This document shows, in pieces, positions 19,933-28,954 of a stretch of DNA of 63,869 nt. The notes below the pieces were generated by a model, which worked only from the letters and a program-made list of their open reading frames with translations, had not been told where the DNA came from and did no database searches. Numbering within the stretch: position 1 is the first letter of the stretch; every line of letters starts with the position of its first letter. The DNA lies in contig CABXZD010000005.1 of assembly GCA_902516465.1 (NCBI GenBank), positions 1 to 63,869 on the forward strand, in the 5' to 3' direction. Made by a program: the position numbers and the translations under genes. The DNA is from an uncultured Pelagibacteraceae bacterium (GTDB lineage: Bacteria > Pseudomonadota > Alphaproteobacteria > Pelagibacterales > Pelagibacteraceae).

Positions 19933-19972
19933 AGGGCGAGTATGTTTTTGCATACTTGCCCTATTTTTTTTT
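19933..19972 (+). terminator. Rho-independent terminator behind proteorhodopsin
   Basis: AGGGCGAGTATG (19933-19944) pairs with CATACTTGCCCT (19951-19962), 12 bp with one G-U. The loop is TTTTTG, followed by a run of nine T. It is one of the clearest hairpins in the window and lies only 22 bp after the proteorhodopsin stop and 18 bp before the ferredoxin ATG. Confidence 0.88.
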
Positions 19973-19989
19973 AGGGCTATATAAATCAT

Positions 19990-20310
19990 ATGCCAAAAAT
20001 AACTTACATTACCCATGAGAAAGAAAGTTACACTATTGAGGTTCAAAATGGTTTAACTGTTATGGAAGGAGCAGTTCAAAACGATATTCCAGGAATAGAT
20101 GCTGATTGTGGTGGAGGTATGGCTTGTGCAACTTGCCATGTTTATGTCAAAGAAGGATGGTTAGATAAACTCCCAAAAAAAGAAGATGGTGAGGAAGATA
20201 TGTTAGATATGGCATTTGAACCAAAACCAAATAGTAGACTTAGTTGTCAACTAACTGTCTCAGATACATTGGATGGACTGATAGTAGATATACCGTCTAA
20301 GCAGACTTAA
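19990..20310 (+). CDS. [2Fe-2S] ferredoxin (adrenodoxin/putidaredoxin type)
   Basis: A 106-residue soluble electron carrier. The four cluster cysteines are C40, C46, C49 and C86, in [15 protein letters not shown] and RLSCQL: the C-x5-C-x2-C...C spacing of the vertebrate/ISC-type ferredoxins. The acidic stretch [12 protein letters not shown] between the third and fourth cysteines is the usual partner-docking region. The next gene, a ferredoxin reductase, starts on the very next base, so the two are surely a redox pair. The proteorhodopsin terminator just upstream means expression depends on read-through or on a promoter within about 80 bp. Confidence 0.94.
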   Translation: MPKITYITHEKESYTIEVQNGLTVMEGAVQNDIPGIDADCGGGMACATCHVYVKEGWLDKLPKKEDGEEDMLDMAFEPKPNSRLSCQLTVSDTLDGLIVDIPSKQT

Positions 20311-21327
20311 ATGATTAATACAGATGCATTAATAATTGGAGCTGGGCCAACGGGTTTATTTACGGCTCATCAATTAAAATTGATTGGACTTAGTTGTGAG
20401 GTGGTTGATAATCTAGATAAAATTGGTGGTCAGTGCATAGAGCTTTATCCTGATAAACCAATTTATGATATCCCAGCAGTCCCAGAATGTACTGGTGAAG
20501 AATTGATAAATAATTTAATTAAGCAATTAAAACCTTTTAATATAAATTTCCATTTAAATGAGAGAGTTGATGAGGTTAAAAAAGATAACAATAATTGGTT
20601 TGTTAAAACAAATAATGATAAAATATTCCTAACCCCGAATATTATAATAGCTGGCGGAGTAGGTTCGTTTGAACCTAGAAAGTTTTCTCCAAAAGAGTGT
20701 GAAAAATTTGAAAACAAGTCCTTATTTTATGCTGTTAAAGATAAAAAAATTTTTGGGGGTAAAACTGTTACAATTTTTGGTGGTGGGGATAGTGCATTAG
20801 ATTGGGCAGTAGAGTTGTCAAGAAATTCTAAAGTGAATTTAGTACATAGAAGAGATGAATTTAGAGGTGCACAATCTACTGTAAACAAAATGAAAGAATT
20901 AGTAAATTCAGAGAGAATAAATCTCTTTACAAAATATCAATTAATCAAAGCACACGGCTCTGATCAAATACAAAGTATTGACTTAAAACATGATGACGGA
21001 CGAACAAAAAATTTAGAGACAAATTATGTTTTAGGATTTTTTGGACTAATTATGCAACTTGGCCCTATCGCAAAGTGGGGACTTAACATTGATAAAAAAA
21101 CTATTTCTGTTGATACTGAAAAATTTGAGACAAACCAAAAAGGTATTTATGCTGTTGGGGATATTTGTTCCTATCCAGGAAAACTAAAACTTATTTTATC
21201 AGGTTTCCACGAAGGTGCTTTAGCAGCAAGAGCTTGTTTTAAACTAGCTAGGCCAGATGAAAAATACAGATTTGAATTTACTACAACTTCCTCAAAATTA
21301 CTTCAAAGACTTGGCAAAAAAGAGTGA
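20311..21327 (+). CDS. ferredoxin--NADP+ reductase, thioredoxin-reductase-like type
   Basis: This 338-residue FAD/NAD(P)H enzyme moves electrons between NADPH and ferredoxin. Visible: FAD loop IGAGPTG (residues 8-14), IGGQCIELYP, NADPH site FGGGDSALDWA with following HRRDEFRGA (an NADP-type pair of arginines), and the FAD-binding C-terminal YAVGDICSYPGKLKLI. The thioredoxin-reductase CxxC redox pair is absent, which fits the YumC-type ferredoxin reductase rather than TrxB. Its start abuts the ferredoxin stop, and its own stop overlaps the GST start as GTGA. The three genes are translationally coupled. Confidence 0.9.
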   Translation: MINTDALIIGAGPTGLFTAHQLKLIGLSCEVVDNLDKIGGQCIELYPDKPIYDIPAVPECTGEELINNLIKQLKPFNINFHLNERVDEVKKDNNNWFVKTNNDKIFLTPNIIIAGGVGSFEPRKFSPKECEKFENKSLFYAVKDKKIFGGKTVTIFGGGDSALDWAVELSRNSKVNLVHRRDEFRGAQSTVNKMKELVNSERINLFTKYQLIKAHGSDQIQSIDLKHDDGRTKNLETNYVLGFFGLIMQLGPIAKWGLNIDKKTISVDTEKFETNQKGIYAVGDICSYPGKLKLILSGFHEGALAARACFKLARPDEKYRFEFTTTSSKLLQRLGKKE

Positions 21328-21950
21328 TAGAACTTTTTTCAGCAAATACCCCTAATGGTAAAAAAATTAGTATTATGCTTGAAGAAATTGGATACGAATA
21401 TAAAGTAACCAAAATAGATCTCGATAAAGGTGAACAGTTTAAACCAGATTTCAAAAAAATAAGTCCATTGAGTAAAATTCCAGTAATTATAGATCATAAA
21501 AATAATGAAATTATTTTTGAGTCTGGGGCAATTTTAATTTACCTAGCAGAGCAAAGTGGAATGTTTTATGATCAAAAAGAACGAACTAAAATTAATCAAT
21601 GGTTAATGGCTCAGATGGGCTATGTAGGTCCCATGTTAGGGCAACATCATCAGTTTCATCATTATAATCCTGGTAAAAGTAAATTCGGTGAAGAAAGATA
21701 TTTTAAGATATCAAAAAGGATATACAAGGAGCTTGATGAACGATTATTAAGTTCAAAATTTTTATCTGGTGATAATTATAATATTTCAGATATTGGTACT
21801 TTCCCTTGGATAGCTCGTCATGAATGGCACGATATTGGTTTAAGCAATTATAAAAATCTTACAAGATGGTATAATGAAATTGCTAAAAGAGAGGCAGTAC
21901 TAAAAGGTTTTGCGTTTATCAATCAAGAAGAAATTCCACCTAAACCTTAA
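21324..21950 (+). CDS. glutathione S-transferase, Nu class (YghU/YfcG-like)
   Basis: The 208-residue protein has a thioredoxin-fold GST N-domain beginning LFSANTPNGKKISIMLEE, where the TPNG motif is diagnostic for the disulfide-reducing Nu-class enzymes YfcG/YghU. It continues ISPLSKIPVIID with the cis-proline and then ESGAILIYLAE (Glu-Ser glutathione binding). The helical C-domain follows. The likely role is glutathione-dependent disulfide or peroxide reduction. A GTG start overlaps the reductase stop by 4 bp. Sitting behind ferredoxin and ferredoxin reductase it completes a small redox operon. Confidence 0.88.
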   Translation: MIELFSANTPNGKKISIMLEEIGYEYKVTKIDLDKGEQFKPDFKKISPLSKIPVIIDHKNNEIIFESGAILIYLAEQSGMFYDQKERTKINQWLMAQMGYVGPMLGQHHQFHHYNPGKSKFGEERYFKISKRIYKELDERLLSSKFLSGDNYNISDIGTFPWIARHEWHDIGLSNYKNLTRWYNEIAKREAVLKGFAFINQEEIPPKP

Positions 21951-21952
21951 TT

Positions 21953-22057
21953 CTAATTCATTGAGCTAAGAAGTCTAAATAATGAAGCAAATATACCATG
22001 ACCAGAAATCTCTATAGCTAAAATAACAATAATGATTAATAAAAATTTTTTATTCAT
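21953..22057 (-). CDS. very small membrane peptide (34 aa), second ORF behind dksA
   Basis: A 34-codon ORF starts at the ATG at 22057, which overlaps the TGA of the ORF before it in ATGA form, and ends with TAG at 21953. It reads MNKKFLLIIIVILAIEI at the N-terminus, a clear hydrophobic segment after two lysines, followed by a short amphipathic tail ending RLLSSMN. I recognise no family. The coupled start and normal amino-acid pattern suggest a real gene, but conservation could not be tested. Its end lies a few bases from the convergent GST stop. Confidence 0.5.
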   Translation of the reverse strand: MNKKFLLIIIVILAIEISGHGIFASLFRLLSSMN

Positions 22058-22179
22058 CTAGTAAATACAAATAATAATAAAAGAATCCAAAAAAAAGCAT
22101 AATAAAAGTAAATATATTTTTTTGTAAAGTTATAAGTAATTGGATTATGAACTCGTTTTTTTTTATTTTTTTTAGTCAT
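22054..22179 (-). CDS. very small basic membrane peptide (41 aa), first ORF behind dksA
   Basis: The ATG at 22179 lies inside the last codons of the DksA-family gene (ATGACTAA), overlapping it by 8 bp. The peptide has a Lys-rich N-terminus (TKKNKKKRVHNPI), then a C-terminal aromatic/Leu transmembrane segment (YIYFYYAFFWILLLLFVF). Positive-inside reasoning would place the N-terminus in the cytoplasm. No known family is recognised. The frame extends further upstream (to 22239), but that part only shadows dksA. Its stop overlaps the start of the following 34-codon ORF. Confidence 0.5.
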   Translation of the reverse strand: MTKKNKKKRVHNPITYNFTKKYIYFYYAFFWILLLLFVFTR

Positions 22180-22696
22180 CAGCATAAACCTTTTCATTTT
22201 TTTCATGTTTTTCTTGCGCAGCAATAGTGTATTTTGCAACTGGTCTTGCCATAAGTCTTTTTAGTCCAATTGGTTCTGCAGTATCAAGACAATAACCATA
22301 AGTATCATCTTTAATTCTTATCAAAGCTTTATCAATCTCCGAAATCAATTTGATCTGTCTATTTATTGCTTTCATTTCTACATTCTTATCAGTGTATGAA
22401 CTTGCCTGATCAACAATATCAGCTGAAATACTATTATCGTCCATGCTTCCATTGTAAAGAGCATCATTATTAGCTTTAACCAATTCTTTTTTCCATTCTT
22501 GTAATTTTATTCTAAAAAATAGTTTATGTTTTTCACACATATACTTCTCACTATCCTTAGGTATATAAGTACTAGAAATCTTAATAGGACCTTTAGCAAC
22601 TAATTTTGGCTTACTAATTACTTTTTTTTTTGTTTTATTTAAAGTCTTAATTTTACTCTTAGAAACTTTTTTTTTTACTTTGCTGGTTTTAGGCAT
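22172..22696 (-). CDS. dksA: DksA/TraR-family RNA polymerase-binding transcription factor
   Basis: DksA proteins enter the RNA polymerase secondary channel and modulate transcription with ppGpp. From the ATG at 22696 the protein has 174 residues; the frame extends 12 codons upstream without an equally good start. Residues 1-40 are a Lys-rich extension, then a coiled-coil region, then the C-terminal TraR/DksA fold YGYCLDTAEPIGLKRLMARP. Only one of the four classical zinc cysteines remains, a pattern seen in alphaproteobacterial DksA proteins. Two tiny ORFs overlap behind it. It is divergent from the GT39-like gene. Confidence 0.88.
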   Translation of the reverse strand: MPKTSKVKKKVSKSKIKTLNKTKKKVISKPKLVAKGPIKISSTYIPKDSEKYMCEKHKLFFRIKLQEWKKELVKANNDALYNGSMDDNSISADIVDQASSYTDKNVEMKAINRQIKLISEIDKALIRIKDDTYGYCLDTAEPIGLKRLMARPVAKYTIAAQEKHEKNEKVYADD

Positions 22697-22775
22697 ATTT
22701 TCAAATCGAATTCGAGGGAGTATATTCAGCAAAATAGGGGTGTCAAGTAACCTTAATTATTGTAAATATTTAGAA

Positions 22776-24095
22776 ATGAATGAATACAGAAATATTAATA
22801 ATATTTTTTACATTTTTGCATTATCTCATTTAGTAATTTGGACACTTGTTCCATCTATAACGAATAATAATTTACCATTGGATACGATAGAGGCTCTTGC
22901 TTGGGGAAGTAACTTAGAATGGGGATTTAACAAACACCCTCCGATGAGTGCTTTTTTTTCTGAAGTTTTCTACAAAGTATTCGGTGCTCAAGATTGGGCA
23001 TATTATTTATTAAGTCAAATATTTGTATTAATTGCTTTTTATTTTGTATTTAAGCTTTCTTATGAAATCTTAGAAAACATAAAGTTAAGTTTAATCTCAG
23101 TTTTATTACTAGAGTCAATTTATTTTTATAATTTTACTACACCGGAATTTAATGTAAATATTTGTCAATTACCTTTTTGGTCATTAGTTGTTTATTATTC
23201 ATGGAAAATTTTTAATTCTAAAGAAATTAAATTTATCGATTGTTGTTTGGTGGGGCTGTTTGCTGCAATTGGACTCTTATCAAAATATTTATTTATTTAC
23301 TTATTGATATCTATAGATTTGCTATTTATTTACTTAATTTTCATAAAGAAAACCAAAAAATTTGATTTTCAGTACTTGATTACTTTAGAAGTTTTTATTG
23401 TACTTTTAGTACCTCATATCATTTGGCTTTATAAAAATGAATTTGTAACGGTTACATATGCTTTAAAAAGGACTGGTTTAGAGGGTTCTAATTTTGAAGA
23501 TCATTTGCTGAATCCACTTATTTTTTTGATTAAACAAATTGGTATATTAATACCATTTTTCTTTTTAGTTAATATGTTGGTGAAAAAATTAAAATTTAAG
23601 ATTAATTTTAAAGATAAAAAATTACTTTTTTTGTTATCTGTAAATATTCTTCCAATTATATTAATGTTAATTACTTCTTTGATAACTGGATCGGAAATAA
23701 GAACAATGTGGATGACACCTTTTTATTTATTTTTTGGAATTCTGTTTGTATATTTGCTGAAATCTCAAATAGAATTAAAAAAAATTAAGTTATTTCTTTA
23801 TGCTTTTTTATTTTTGTTTTTTTTCTCACCTATACTTTATTCATTCATTTCAATTTCGAAGAATGATAAAAGAACGGATTATCCAGGAAAAGATATAGCT
23901 AATAAAGTTCAAATTTTATGGAATCAAGATTTTGATAAAGAAATTGAATTTGTAACAGGAGAGGAATGGAAGGCTGGTAATCTTTCATACCATTTGAAAT
24001 CCAGACCAAAATGGGAAGGATCTACAAACAATTCAATATTAAATAATTCTTCACAATTTATTTGTGTAGAAGAGGTTTGTTTGGGAAGATATTAA
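22776..24095 (+). CDS. ArnT/PMT-like (GT39/GT83) membrane glycosyltransferase
   Basis: An integral membrane protein of 439 residues from the ATG at 22776. The frame is open for 32 more codons, but that would overlap the dksA start. An early loop has the acidic/HPP pattern of GT-C enzymes: LPLDTIEALAWGSNLEWGF, then NKHPPMSAFF. About ten hydrophobic helices follow, and a short soluble C-terminus carries EWKAGNLSYHLKSRPKW. Such enzymes transfer a sugar from a polyprenyl-phosphate donor to lipid A or another envelope acceptor. The next gene encodes a DPM1/ArnC-like enzyme that could make that donor, so the two probably work together. Confidence 0.78.
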   Translation: MNEYRNINNIFYIFALSHLVIWTLVPSITNNNLPLDTIEALAWGSNLEWGFNKHPPMSAFFSEVFYKVFGAQDWAYYLLSQIFVLIAFYFVFKLSYEILENIKLSLISVLLLESIYFYNFTTPEFNVNICQLPFWSLVVYYSWKIFNSKEIKFIDCCLVGLFAAIGLLSKYLFIYLLISIDLLFIYLIFIKKTKKFDFQYLITLEVFIVLLVPHIIWLYKNEFVTVTYALKRTGLEGSNFEDHLLNPLIFLIKQIGILIPFFFLVNMLVKKLKFKINFKDKKLLFLLSVNILPIILMLITSLITGSEIRTMWMTPFYLFFGILFVYLLKSQIELKKIKLFLYAFLFLFFFSPILYSFISISKNDKRTDYPGKDIANKVQILWNQDFDKEIEFVTGEEWKAGNLSYHLKSRPKWEGSTNNSILNNSSQFICVEEVCLGRY

Positions 24096-24113
24096 AAATA
24101 TAAGATTTGCTAT

Positions 24114-24983
24114 ATGAAAATCAAGATTTTAGTACCTGTGTATAATGATTGGCAATCGTTATCTCAATTGATGTATGAAATAAATAATTCTATAATAACT
24201 CCAGACTTTCAAATTTCAATTATAATAGTTAATGATGCATCAAATCACGATCGCAAGGATGAAAACAAAGATTTAAAAAATATTAATTCAATTAAGATCT
24301 TAAATATGAAAAAGAATCAAGGTCATGCAAGATGTATAGCTACAGGACTTAAATATATTTATGAAAAAGAGGATTTTGATTACATCATTCCAATGGATGG
24401 GGATGGTGAAGACAGACCTGAGGAAATAAAAGAATTTTTAAAACAAATTAATAATTCTAATAATAAAACTATTATAGGAGAAAGGATTAAGAGATCTGAA
24501 AATTTAGTATTTAAAATTTGTTATCAAATACATAAATTAATAACTTTAACCTTTACAGGTAAATCGATCAAATTTGGAAATTTTACATGTTTACCAAAAT
24601 CTGTAGTGGAAAAAATGATTAATGAAAAAGCTACGTGGAATAGTTTTTCAGGATCACTAAAAAAAATTGAAAATGATTTTATTTCTGTGCAATCAGTGAG
24701 AGGTAAAAGATATTTTGGACCTTCTAAAATGAAATTTAAAGATTTAATTAAACATTCCTTATCAATTATAAGCGTTTTTAGAAAGACTGTTTTAATGCGC
24801 TCAGCATTATTCATGGTTTTGTATATTCTGCTAATCAAAAATAATGCTTCAGTAGTAACTTCTATACCATTGATAATGATATTAATTATGGTGTATTCAA
24901 TTTCTAACCTTGCTTTAAGAGAAAATATAGATGAGTTTAATAATTCATTAAATAATATAGATAATATAGAAAATCTAAAATGA
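24114..24983 (+). CDS. polyprenyl-phosphate glycosyltransferase-like GT2 enzyme
   Basis: A 289-residue GT-A glycosyltransferase of the DPM1/ArnC kind. The N-terminus IKILVPVYNDWQSLSQLM and the nucleotide-sugar block IVNDAS are followed by NQGHARCIATGLKYI and the metal motif PMDGDGEDRPEEI. After an ISVQSVRGKRYFGPSKM segment come one or two C-terminal membrane helices (about residues 225-265). The likely role is loading a sugar on polyprenyl phosphate for the GT-C enzyme encoded just upstream. Its stop overlaps the PEP carboxylase start as ATGA. Confidence 0.78.
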   Translation: MKIKILVPVYNDWQSLSQLMYEINNSIITPDFQISIIIVNDASNHDRKDENKDLKNINSIKILNMKKNQGHARCIATGLKYIYEKEDFDYIIPMDGDGEDRPEEIKEFLKQINNSNNKTIIGERIKRSENLVFKICYQIHKLITLTFTGKSIKFGNFTCLPKSVVEKMINEKATWNSFSGSLKKIENDFISVQSVRGKRYFGPSKMKFKDLIKHSLSIISVFRKTVLMRSALFMVLYILLIKNNASVVTSIPLIMILIMVYSISNLALRENIDEFNNSLNNIDNIENLK

Positions 24984-27667
24984 AAAAAAGAGATCTTTAT
25001 TATGAAAGGATTCCTACTAAGTTATTAAGGGAGAATGTAAGGTATCTAGGTACGATATTAGGAAAAGTTATAAGAGAACAAGAAGGCGAAAAATTCTTTA
25101 GATTAGTTGAAAAAGTTAGAAAACTTTCTAAAGCAAATAAAAAAAATATTAAATCAGGATATTCATACAAAAAAATTATTCAAACAATTAAGAATTTAGA
25201 TCCACAAAATACCTTTAAGATAACAAGAGCATTTACTCATTTTATGAATTTAATGAATTTGTCGGAGTATATTGATGCCTCAAGAAGTCTAAACGAATAT
25301 GAAAATAGTAAAAAGAAAATTGATAGAACGAATATATTTATTGAGGAAATTTTTGAAGAACTCTTTAAAAATAAAAAGATTACTAACAATAAAATATATA
25401 ACCTTACAAAAAATTTAAATATAGGAATAGTTTTGACAGCTCATCCAACTGAAGTAAAAAGAAGAACGCTTATTCAAAAATATCACAAAATTATGGAAAT
25501 TCTTGAGCAGAGAGATCTACTTAAAGATCATCCTTCAAAATTGAGAATTTTAGATAAAAAACTTTTTGATGAATTAACAATCGTTTGGAATACCGATGAT
25601 TTAAAAAGAGTAAGGCCGTCTCCATTTGATGAAGCTAGATGGGGTTTAGCAGTTATTGAAGATAGTTTATGGGACACAATCCCAAAGGTTTATAGACGAT
25701 TGAATTCAATCTTTATAAAAAATATGAATAAAGGACTTCCAAAAAACTTTAATCCAATTGAATTTGGTTCATGGATGGGTGGGGATAGAGATGGAAATCC
25801 CAATGTAACCTCAAATATTACTAAAGATGTGATTTTATTATCTAGATGGGAAGCAGCTAAGTTATATGAGAAATCTTTAACTAAAATTATTAGATCATAT
25901 TCTATGAAGACATGTTCAAAGCAAATTACACGTCAAGTTGGAAAATCATTTGAACCTTATAGAGCTTTTTTGAGACCTTTAAGAGATAAAATGAGAATAA
26001 CACATAGAGCTATCGAAAAACATTTAGTTAGCCAAGAACCTTTAAATTATGAAGAATTACTAAATTCTAGAGAAGAAATACTCAAACCTTTAAGAGTTGT
26101 GAGAGAGTCCTTAGAAAAAAATAATAATCAAAATATAGCTAGTGGAGAATTATTAGATTTAATGAGAAGAGCAAAATGTTTTGGAATTAATCTAGCAAGA
26201 CTTGATATACGTCAAGAGTCTTCAAGGCATAACCAGTTAATTTACGAATTAGTCAAAACAAAATATAAAAAAGATTATTTTCAATTTAATGAAAAAGAAA
26301 AAATTAAATTTTTAAAATCGTTAATTATTAAAAAGAAAAATATTATAAAAAATTTTAATTTTAAAGACGAGGAAAATCTTGAAGTTTGGTCTACCTTTAA
26401 AGCTCTTTCCAATGAACCAACCGAGTGCCTAGGTGCTTATGTAATTTCTATGACTGCCTCTGCATCAGATATATTATCGGTTTACTTTTTGCAAAAAGAG
26501 GCAAACATTAAAAATAAGCTAAGGGTAGTTCCATTGTTTGAAACTTTAGATGATCTTATAAATTCAAAATCGATAATGCAGACTTTATTTTCCCAAAAAT
26601 GGTATAGAAAATTGATTAACAATAAACAAGAAGTAATGATAGGGTATTCAGATTCAGGTAAGGATGCTGGTAAAATGTGTGCTAGTTGGCATCAGTACAA
26701 AGCTCAAGAGGAAATAGTTAAATTAGCTAAAAAATTTAAAATTGAGGTAGTTTTCTTTCATGGACGAGGAGGTTCCGCAGGTAGAGGTGGTGGCCCTATA
26801 CAAGCAACTCTAAGATCTTTGCCGCCAAACTCTGTAAACGGTAAAATCAGAATTACTGACCAAGGTGAGGTAATTCAGCAAAAATATGGTTATGAACCTT
26901 TAGCCAAATATAATTTGTGTAGTTATATTGGTGCTGTGACTGAAGCCACTTTAAATCCGCCACCATCTCCAAAAAATAATTGGCGAGACTTAATAGAAAA
27001 AATGTCAGACATATCTAAAAGTTCTTATAGAAAAAATATTAATCAAAGTTCAGAATTTATAAAATATTTTAAAATTGTGACACCACATGTTGCTCTGGGA
27101 AAATTATCAATTGGTTCTAGACCTTCAAAAAGAAAAAACGTTGATAACATTAAAAGTTTGAGAGCAATCCCTTGGGTTTTTGCATGGACACAAATTAGAT
27201 TAATGCTCCCAGCTTGGTTAGGTTCTACGGAGGCGTTAAGGTATGCCTATTATAAAAGATCTAGAAAAACTCTATTTGACATGGAGAGAAATTGGCCATT
27301 TTTTAATGCAATGCTTGATATGCTTGATATGGTAATTTCTAAAGTTGATCCAGATATTTCAAAAATTTACGAGGATTTTCTTGCTGATGAGAGCCTAAAA
27401 AGAGTAGGGAGGAAGCTTAGACATCAATTTGATATTATTAAAAAACTAAATAAGAAAATAACACCCAAAGAGATTGCTCTTATTAGAAAGCCATTTAGAT
27501 CTCCAATTATTGTCAGAAATATATACACTGAAGTATTGAATATAATTCAGCCTGTTGTAATTAAAAAACTTAAAGTCAATAAAAACCCTAAAAATAAGCA
27601 GTATTTAAATGATGCTCTACTCACCTCGATAGCTGGTATTTCCGCTGCTATGAAAAACACTGGATAA
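24980..27667 (+). CDS. ppc: phosphoenolpyruvate carboxylase
   Basis: PEP carboxylase adds bicarbonate to PEP to make oxaloacetate, refilling the TCA cycle. At 895 residues it has normal bacterial length. The catalytic H155 sits in VLTAHPTEVKRRT. GSWMGGDRDGNPNVTS, the second active-site histidine in FFHGRGGSAGRGGGP, IGYSDSGKDAG and LRAIPWVFAWTQIRLMLPAW are all intact, and the protein ends in the universal NTG. The ATG overlaps the upstream glycosyltransferase stop by 4 bp, so it is co-transcribed with surface-glycan genes. Confidence 0.97.
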   Translation: MKKRDLYYERIPTKLLRENVRYLGTILGKVIREQEGEKFFRLVEKVRKLSKANKKNIKSGYSYKKIIQTIKNLDPQNTFKITRAFTHFMNLMNLSEYIDASRSLNEYENSKKKIDRTNIFIEEIFEELFKNKKITNNKIYNLTKNLNIGIVLTAHPTEVKRRTLIQKYHKIMEILEQRDLLKDHPSKLRILDKKLFDELTIVWNTDDLKRVRPSPFDEARWGLAVIEDSLWDTIPKVYRRLNSIFIKNMNKGLPKNFNPIEFGSWMGGDRDGNPNVTSNITKDVILLSRWEAAKLYEKSLTKIIRSYSMKTCSKQITRQVGKSFEPYRAFLRPLRDKMRITHRAIEKHLVSQEPLNYEELLNSREEILKPLRVVRESLEKNNNQNIASGELLDLMRRAKCFGINLARLDIRQESSRHNQLIYELVKTKYKKDYFQFNEKEKIKFLKSLIIKKKNIIKNFNFKDEENLEVWSTFKALSNEPTECLGAYVISMTASASDILSVYFLQKEANIKNKLRVVPLFETLDDLINSKSIMQTLFSQKWYRKLINNKQEVMIGYSDSGKDAGKMCASWHQYKAQEEIVKLAKKFKIEVVFFHGRGGSAGRGGGPIQATLRSLPPNSVNGKIRITDQGEVIQQKYGYEPLAKYNLCSYIGAVTEATLNPPPSPKNNWRDLIEKMSDISKSSYRKNINQSSEFIKYFKIVTPHVALGKLSIGSRPSKRKNVDNIKSLRAIPWVFAWTQIRLMLPAWLGSTEALRYAYYKRSRKTLFDMERNWPFFNAMLDMLDMVISKVDPDISKIYEDFLADESLKRVGRKLRHQFDIIKKLNKKITPKEIALIRKPFRSPIIVRNIYTEVLNIIQPVVIKKLKVNKNPKNKQYLNDALLTSIAGISAAMKNTG

Positions 27668-27676
27668 TAAAATTTA

Positions 27677-28954
27677 TTAAGCTCTAATTATTGGTAGACA
27701 ATAAAAATCTGCTGTATCTATTTTAGAGGAATACTCTCTTCTCATGTTCCATTTTTTTTGAACTCCTGCGCTTGCAAGACTTAATGTTGATCTTCCATAT
27801 CTATAATTAGTGTTATCAATCGATCGCATTAAAGTTTTTATTTTTTCGTCCTTTTCTGATGAGAATAAGTTTTTTCTACTATCGTCATTACGTAATCCTG
27901 TAAGCATAACACCTGCTTTTTGATACTGATAACCATCTTTAAAAATTTTCTCCAATATAGAAATTGCAGTTTTAACAGTTTCAATACTGTTATTTGTTGC
28001 GATTGGAAAATCAATTGTTTTCGCATTTGAATAATATCCATAATTTCTTTGAAAAGGGCTAGTTCTAACAAATACAGTTATAGCTTTTGCAACTAAAGAC
28101 TCTGATCTAATTTTTTCAGATGCATTCAAACAATAATTTGCGACTGCCTCTTTTAGTTCCTGAAATTTTTCAATTCTTTTTCCAAATGATCTTGAGACAA
28201 CACAGCTTTTTCTTTTTGTTTGTGTAGTTTCTAAACTGATGCAAGGAATTCCTCTGAGTTCCATTGCAGTTCGCGAACTTAAAACATTAGAACATTTTTT
28301 GATCCAGGTATTAGATTTATTCTTAAGTTGTTTTGCATTATAAATTCCATTTTTTTGATAAAATTTTGTAAGTTGCCTTCCAACACCCCAAATATCATTA
28401 ATTTCAACTTTTTCTAAAATTGGATCTAAATTTTCTATACCAATTAAGCTTGTTACCCCTGATTGTTTTTTCTTTGCAATATGATTTGCAACTTTACTTA
28501 AAGTCTTAGTTTTAGCAATTCCAATACTAGTTGGAATACCAGTCCATTGTAGAACAGTATCTCTAATTTCTCTTCCAACTTTCTCAACTTCACTATCAGG
28601 AAAATTTGATAAATCTATAAAAGCTTCATCTATTGAATAAACCTCTATTTCTGAATTAAACCTTTTAAGTGTTCTCATTACTCTTCTAGATAAATCTCCA
28701 TATAAAGAGTAATTTGAAGAAAATACCTCAACTTTATTTTTCACAATAATATCTTTAGCCTTAAAATAAGGTTCACCCATTTTAATTCCTAAAGCTTTTG
28801 CTTCGTTAGATCTCGAGATAATACAACCATCGTTATTAGATAAAACGACAACAGGTTTTTTTCTTATTCTTGGATTAAATAACCTTTCACAAGAAACATA
28901 GAAAGAGTTACAATCAACTAAAGCTAGTTTTTTAGTACGTTGAATGGATGACAT
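27677..28954 (-). CDS. umuC: translesion DNA polymerase V catalytic subunit UmuC
   Basis: A Y-family error-prone DNA polymerase of 425 residues. Palm carboxylates appear in ALVDCNSFYVSCE (about residues 11-23) and VYSIDEAFIDLS. The finger SNNDGCIISRSNEAKALGI, the helix-hairpin-helix segment VNDIWGVGRQLTKF-type region and the little-finger domain follow. The C-terminal DUF4113-like RMRREYSSKIDTADF-type tail typical of UmuC is visible as KWNMRREYSS. Its ATG lies 23 bp inside the umuD stop region, so the pair is translationally coupled and controlled by the operator before umuD. Confidence 0.93.
   Translation of the reverse strand: MSSIQRTKKLALVDCNSFYVSCERLFNPRIRKKPVVVLSNNDGCIISRSNEAKALGIKMGEPYFKAKDIIVKNKVEVFSSNYSLYGDLSRRVMRTLKRFNSEIEVYSIDEAFIDLSNFPDSEVEKVGREIRDTVLQWTGIPTSIGIAKTKTLSKVANHIAKKKQSGVTSLIGIENLDPILEKVEINDIWGVGRQLTKFYQKNGIYNAKQLKNKSNTWIKKCSNVLSSRTAMELRGIPCISLETTQTKRKSCVVSRSFGKRIEKFQELKEAVANYCLNASEKIRSESLVAKAITVFVRTSPFQRNYGYYSNAKTIDFPIATNNSIETVKTAISILEKIFKDGYQYQKAGVMLTGLRNDDSRKNLFSSEKDEKIKTLMRSIDNTNYRYGRSTLSLASAGVQKKWNMRREYSSKIDTADFYCLPIIRA

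Noticed and set aside
22180..22239. Upstream extension of the 41-codon ORF to 61 codons (22054-22239)
   Set aside because: The extra part only mirrors the end of dksA in another frame; the ATG at 22179 gives the sensible overlap.
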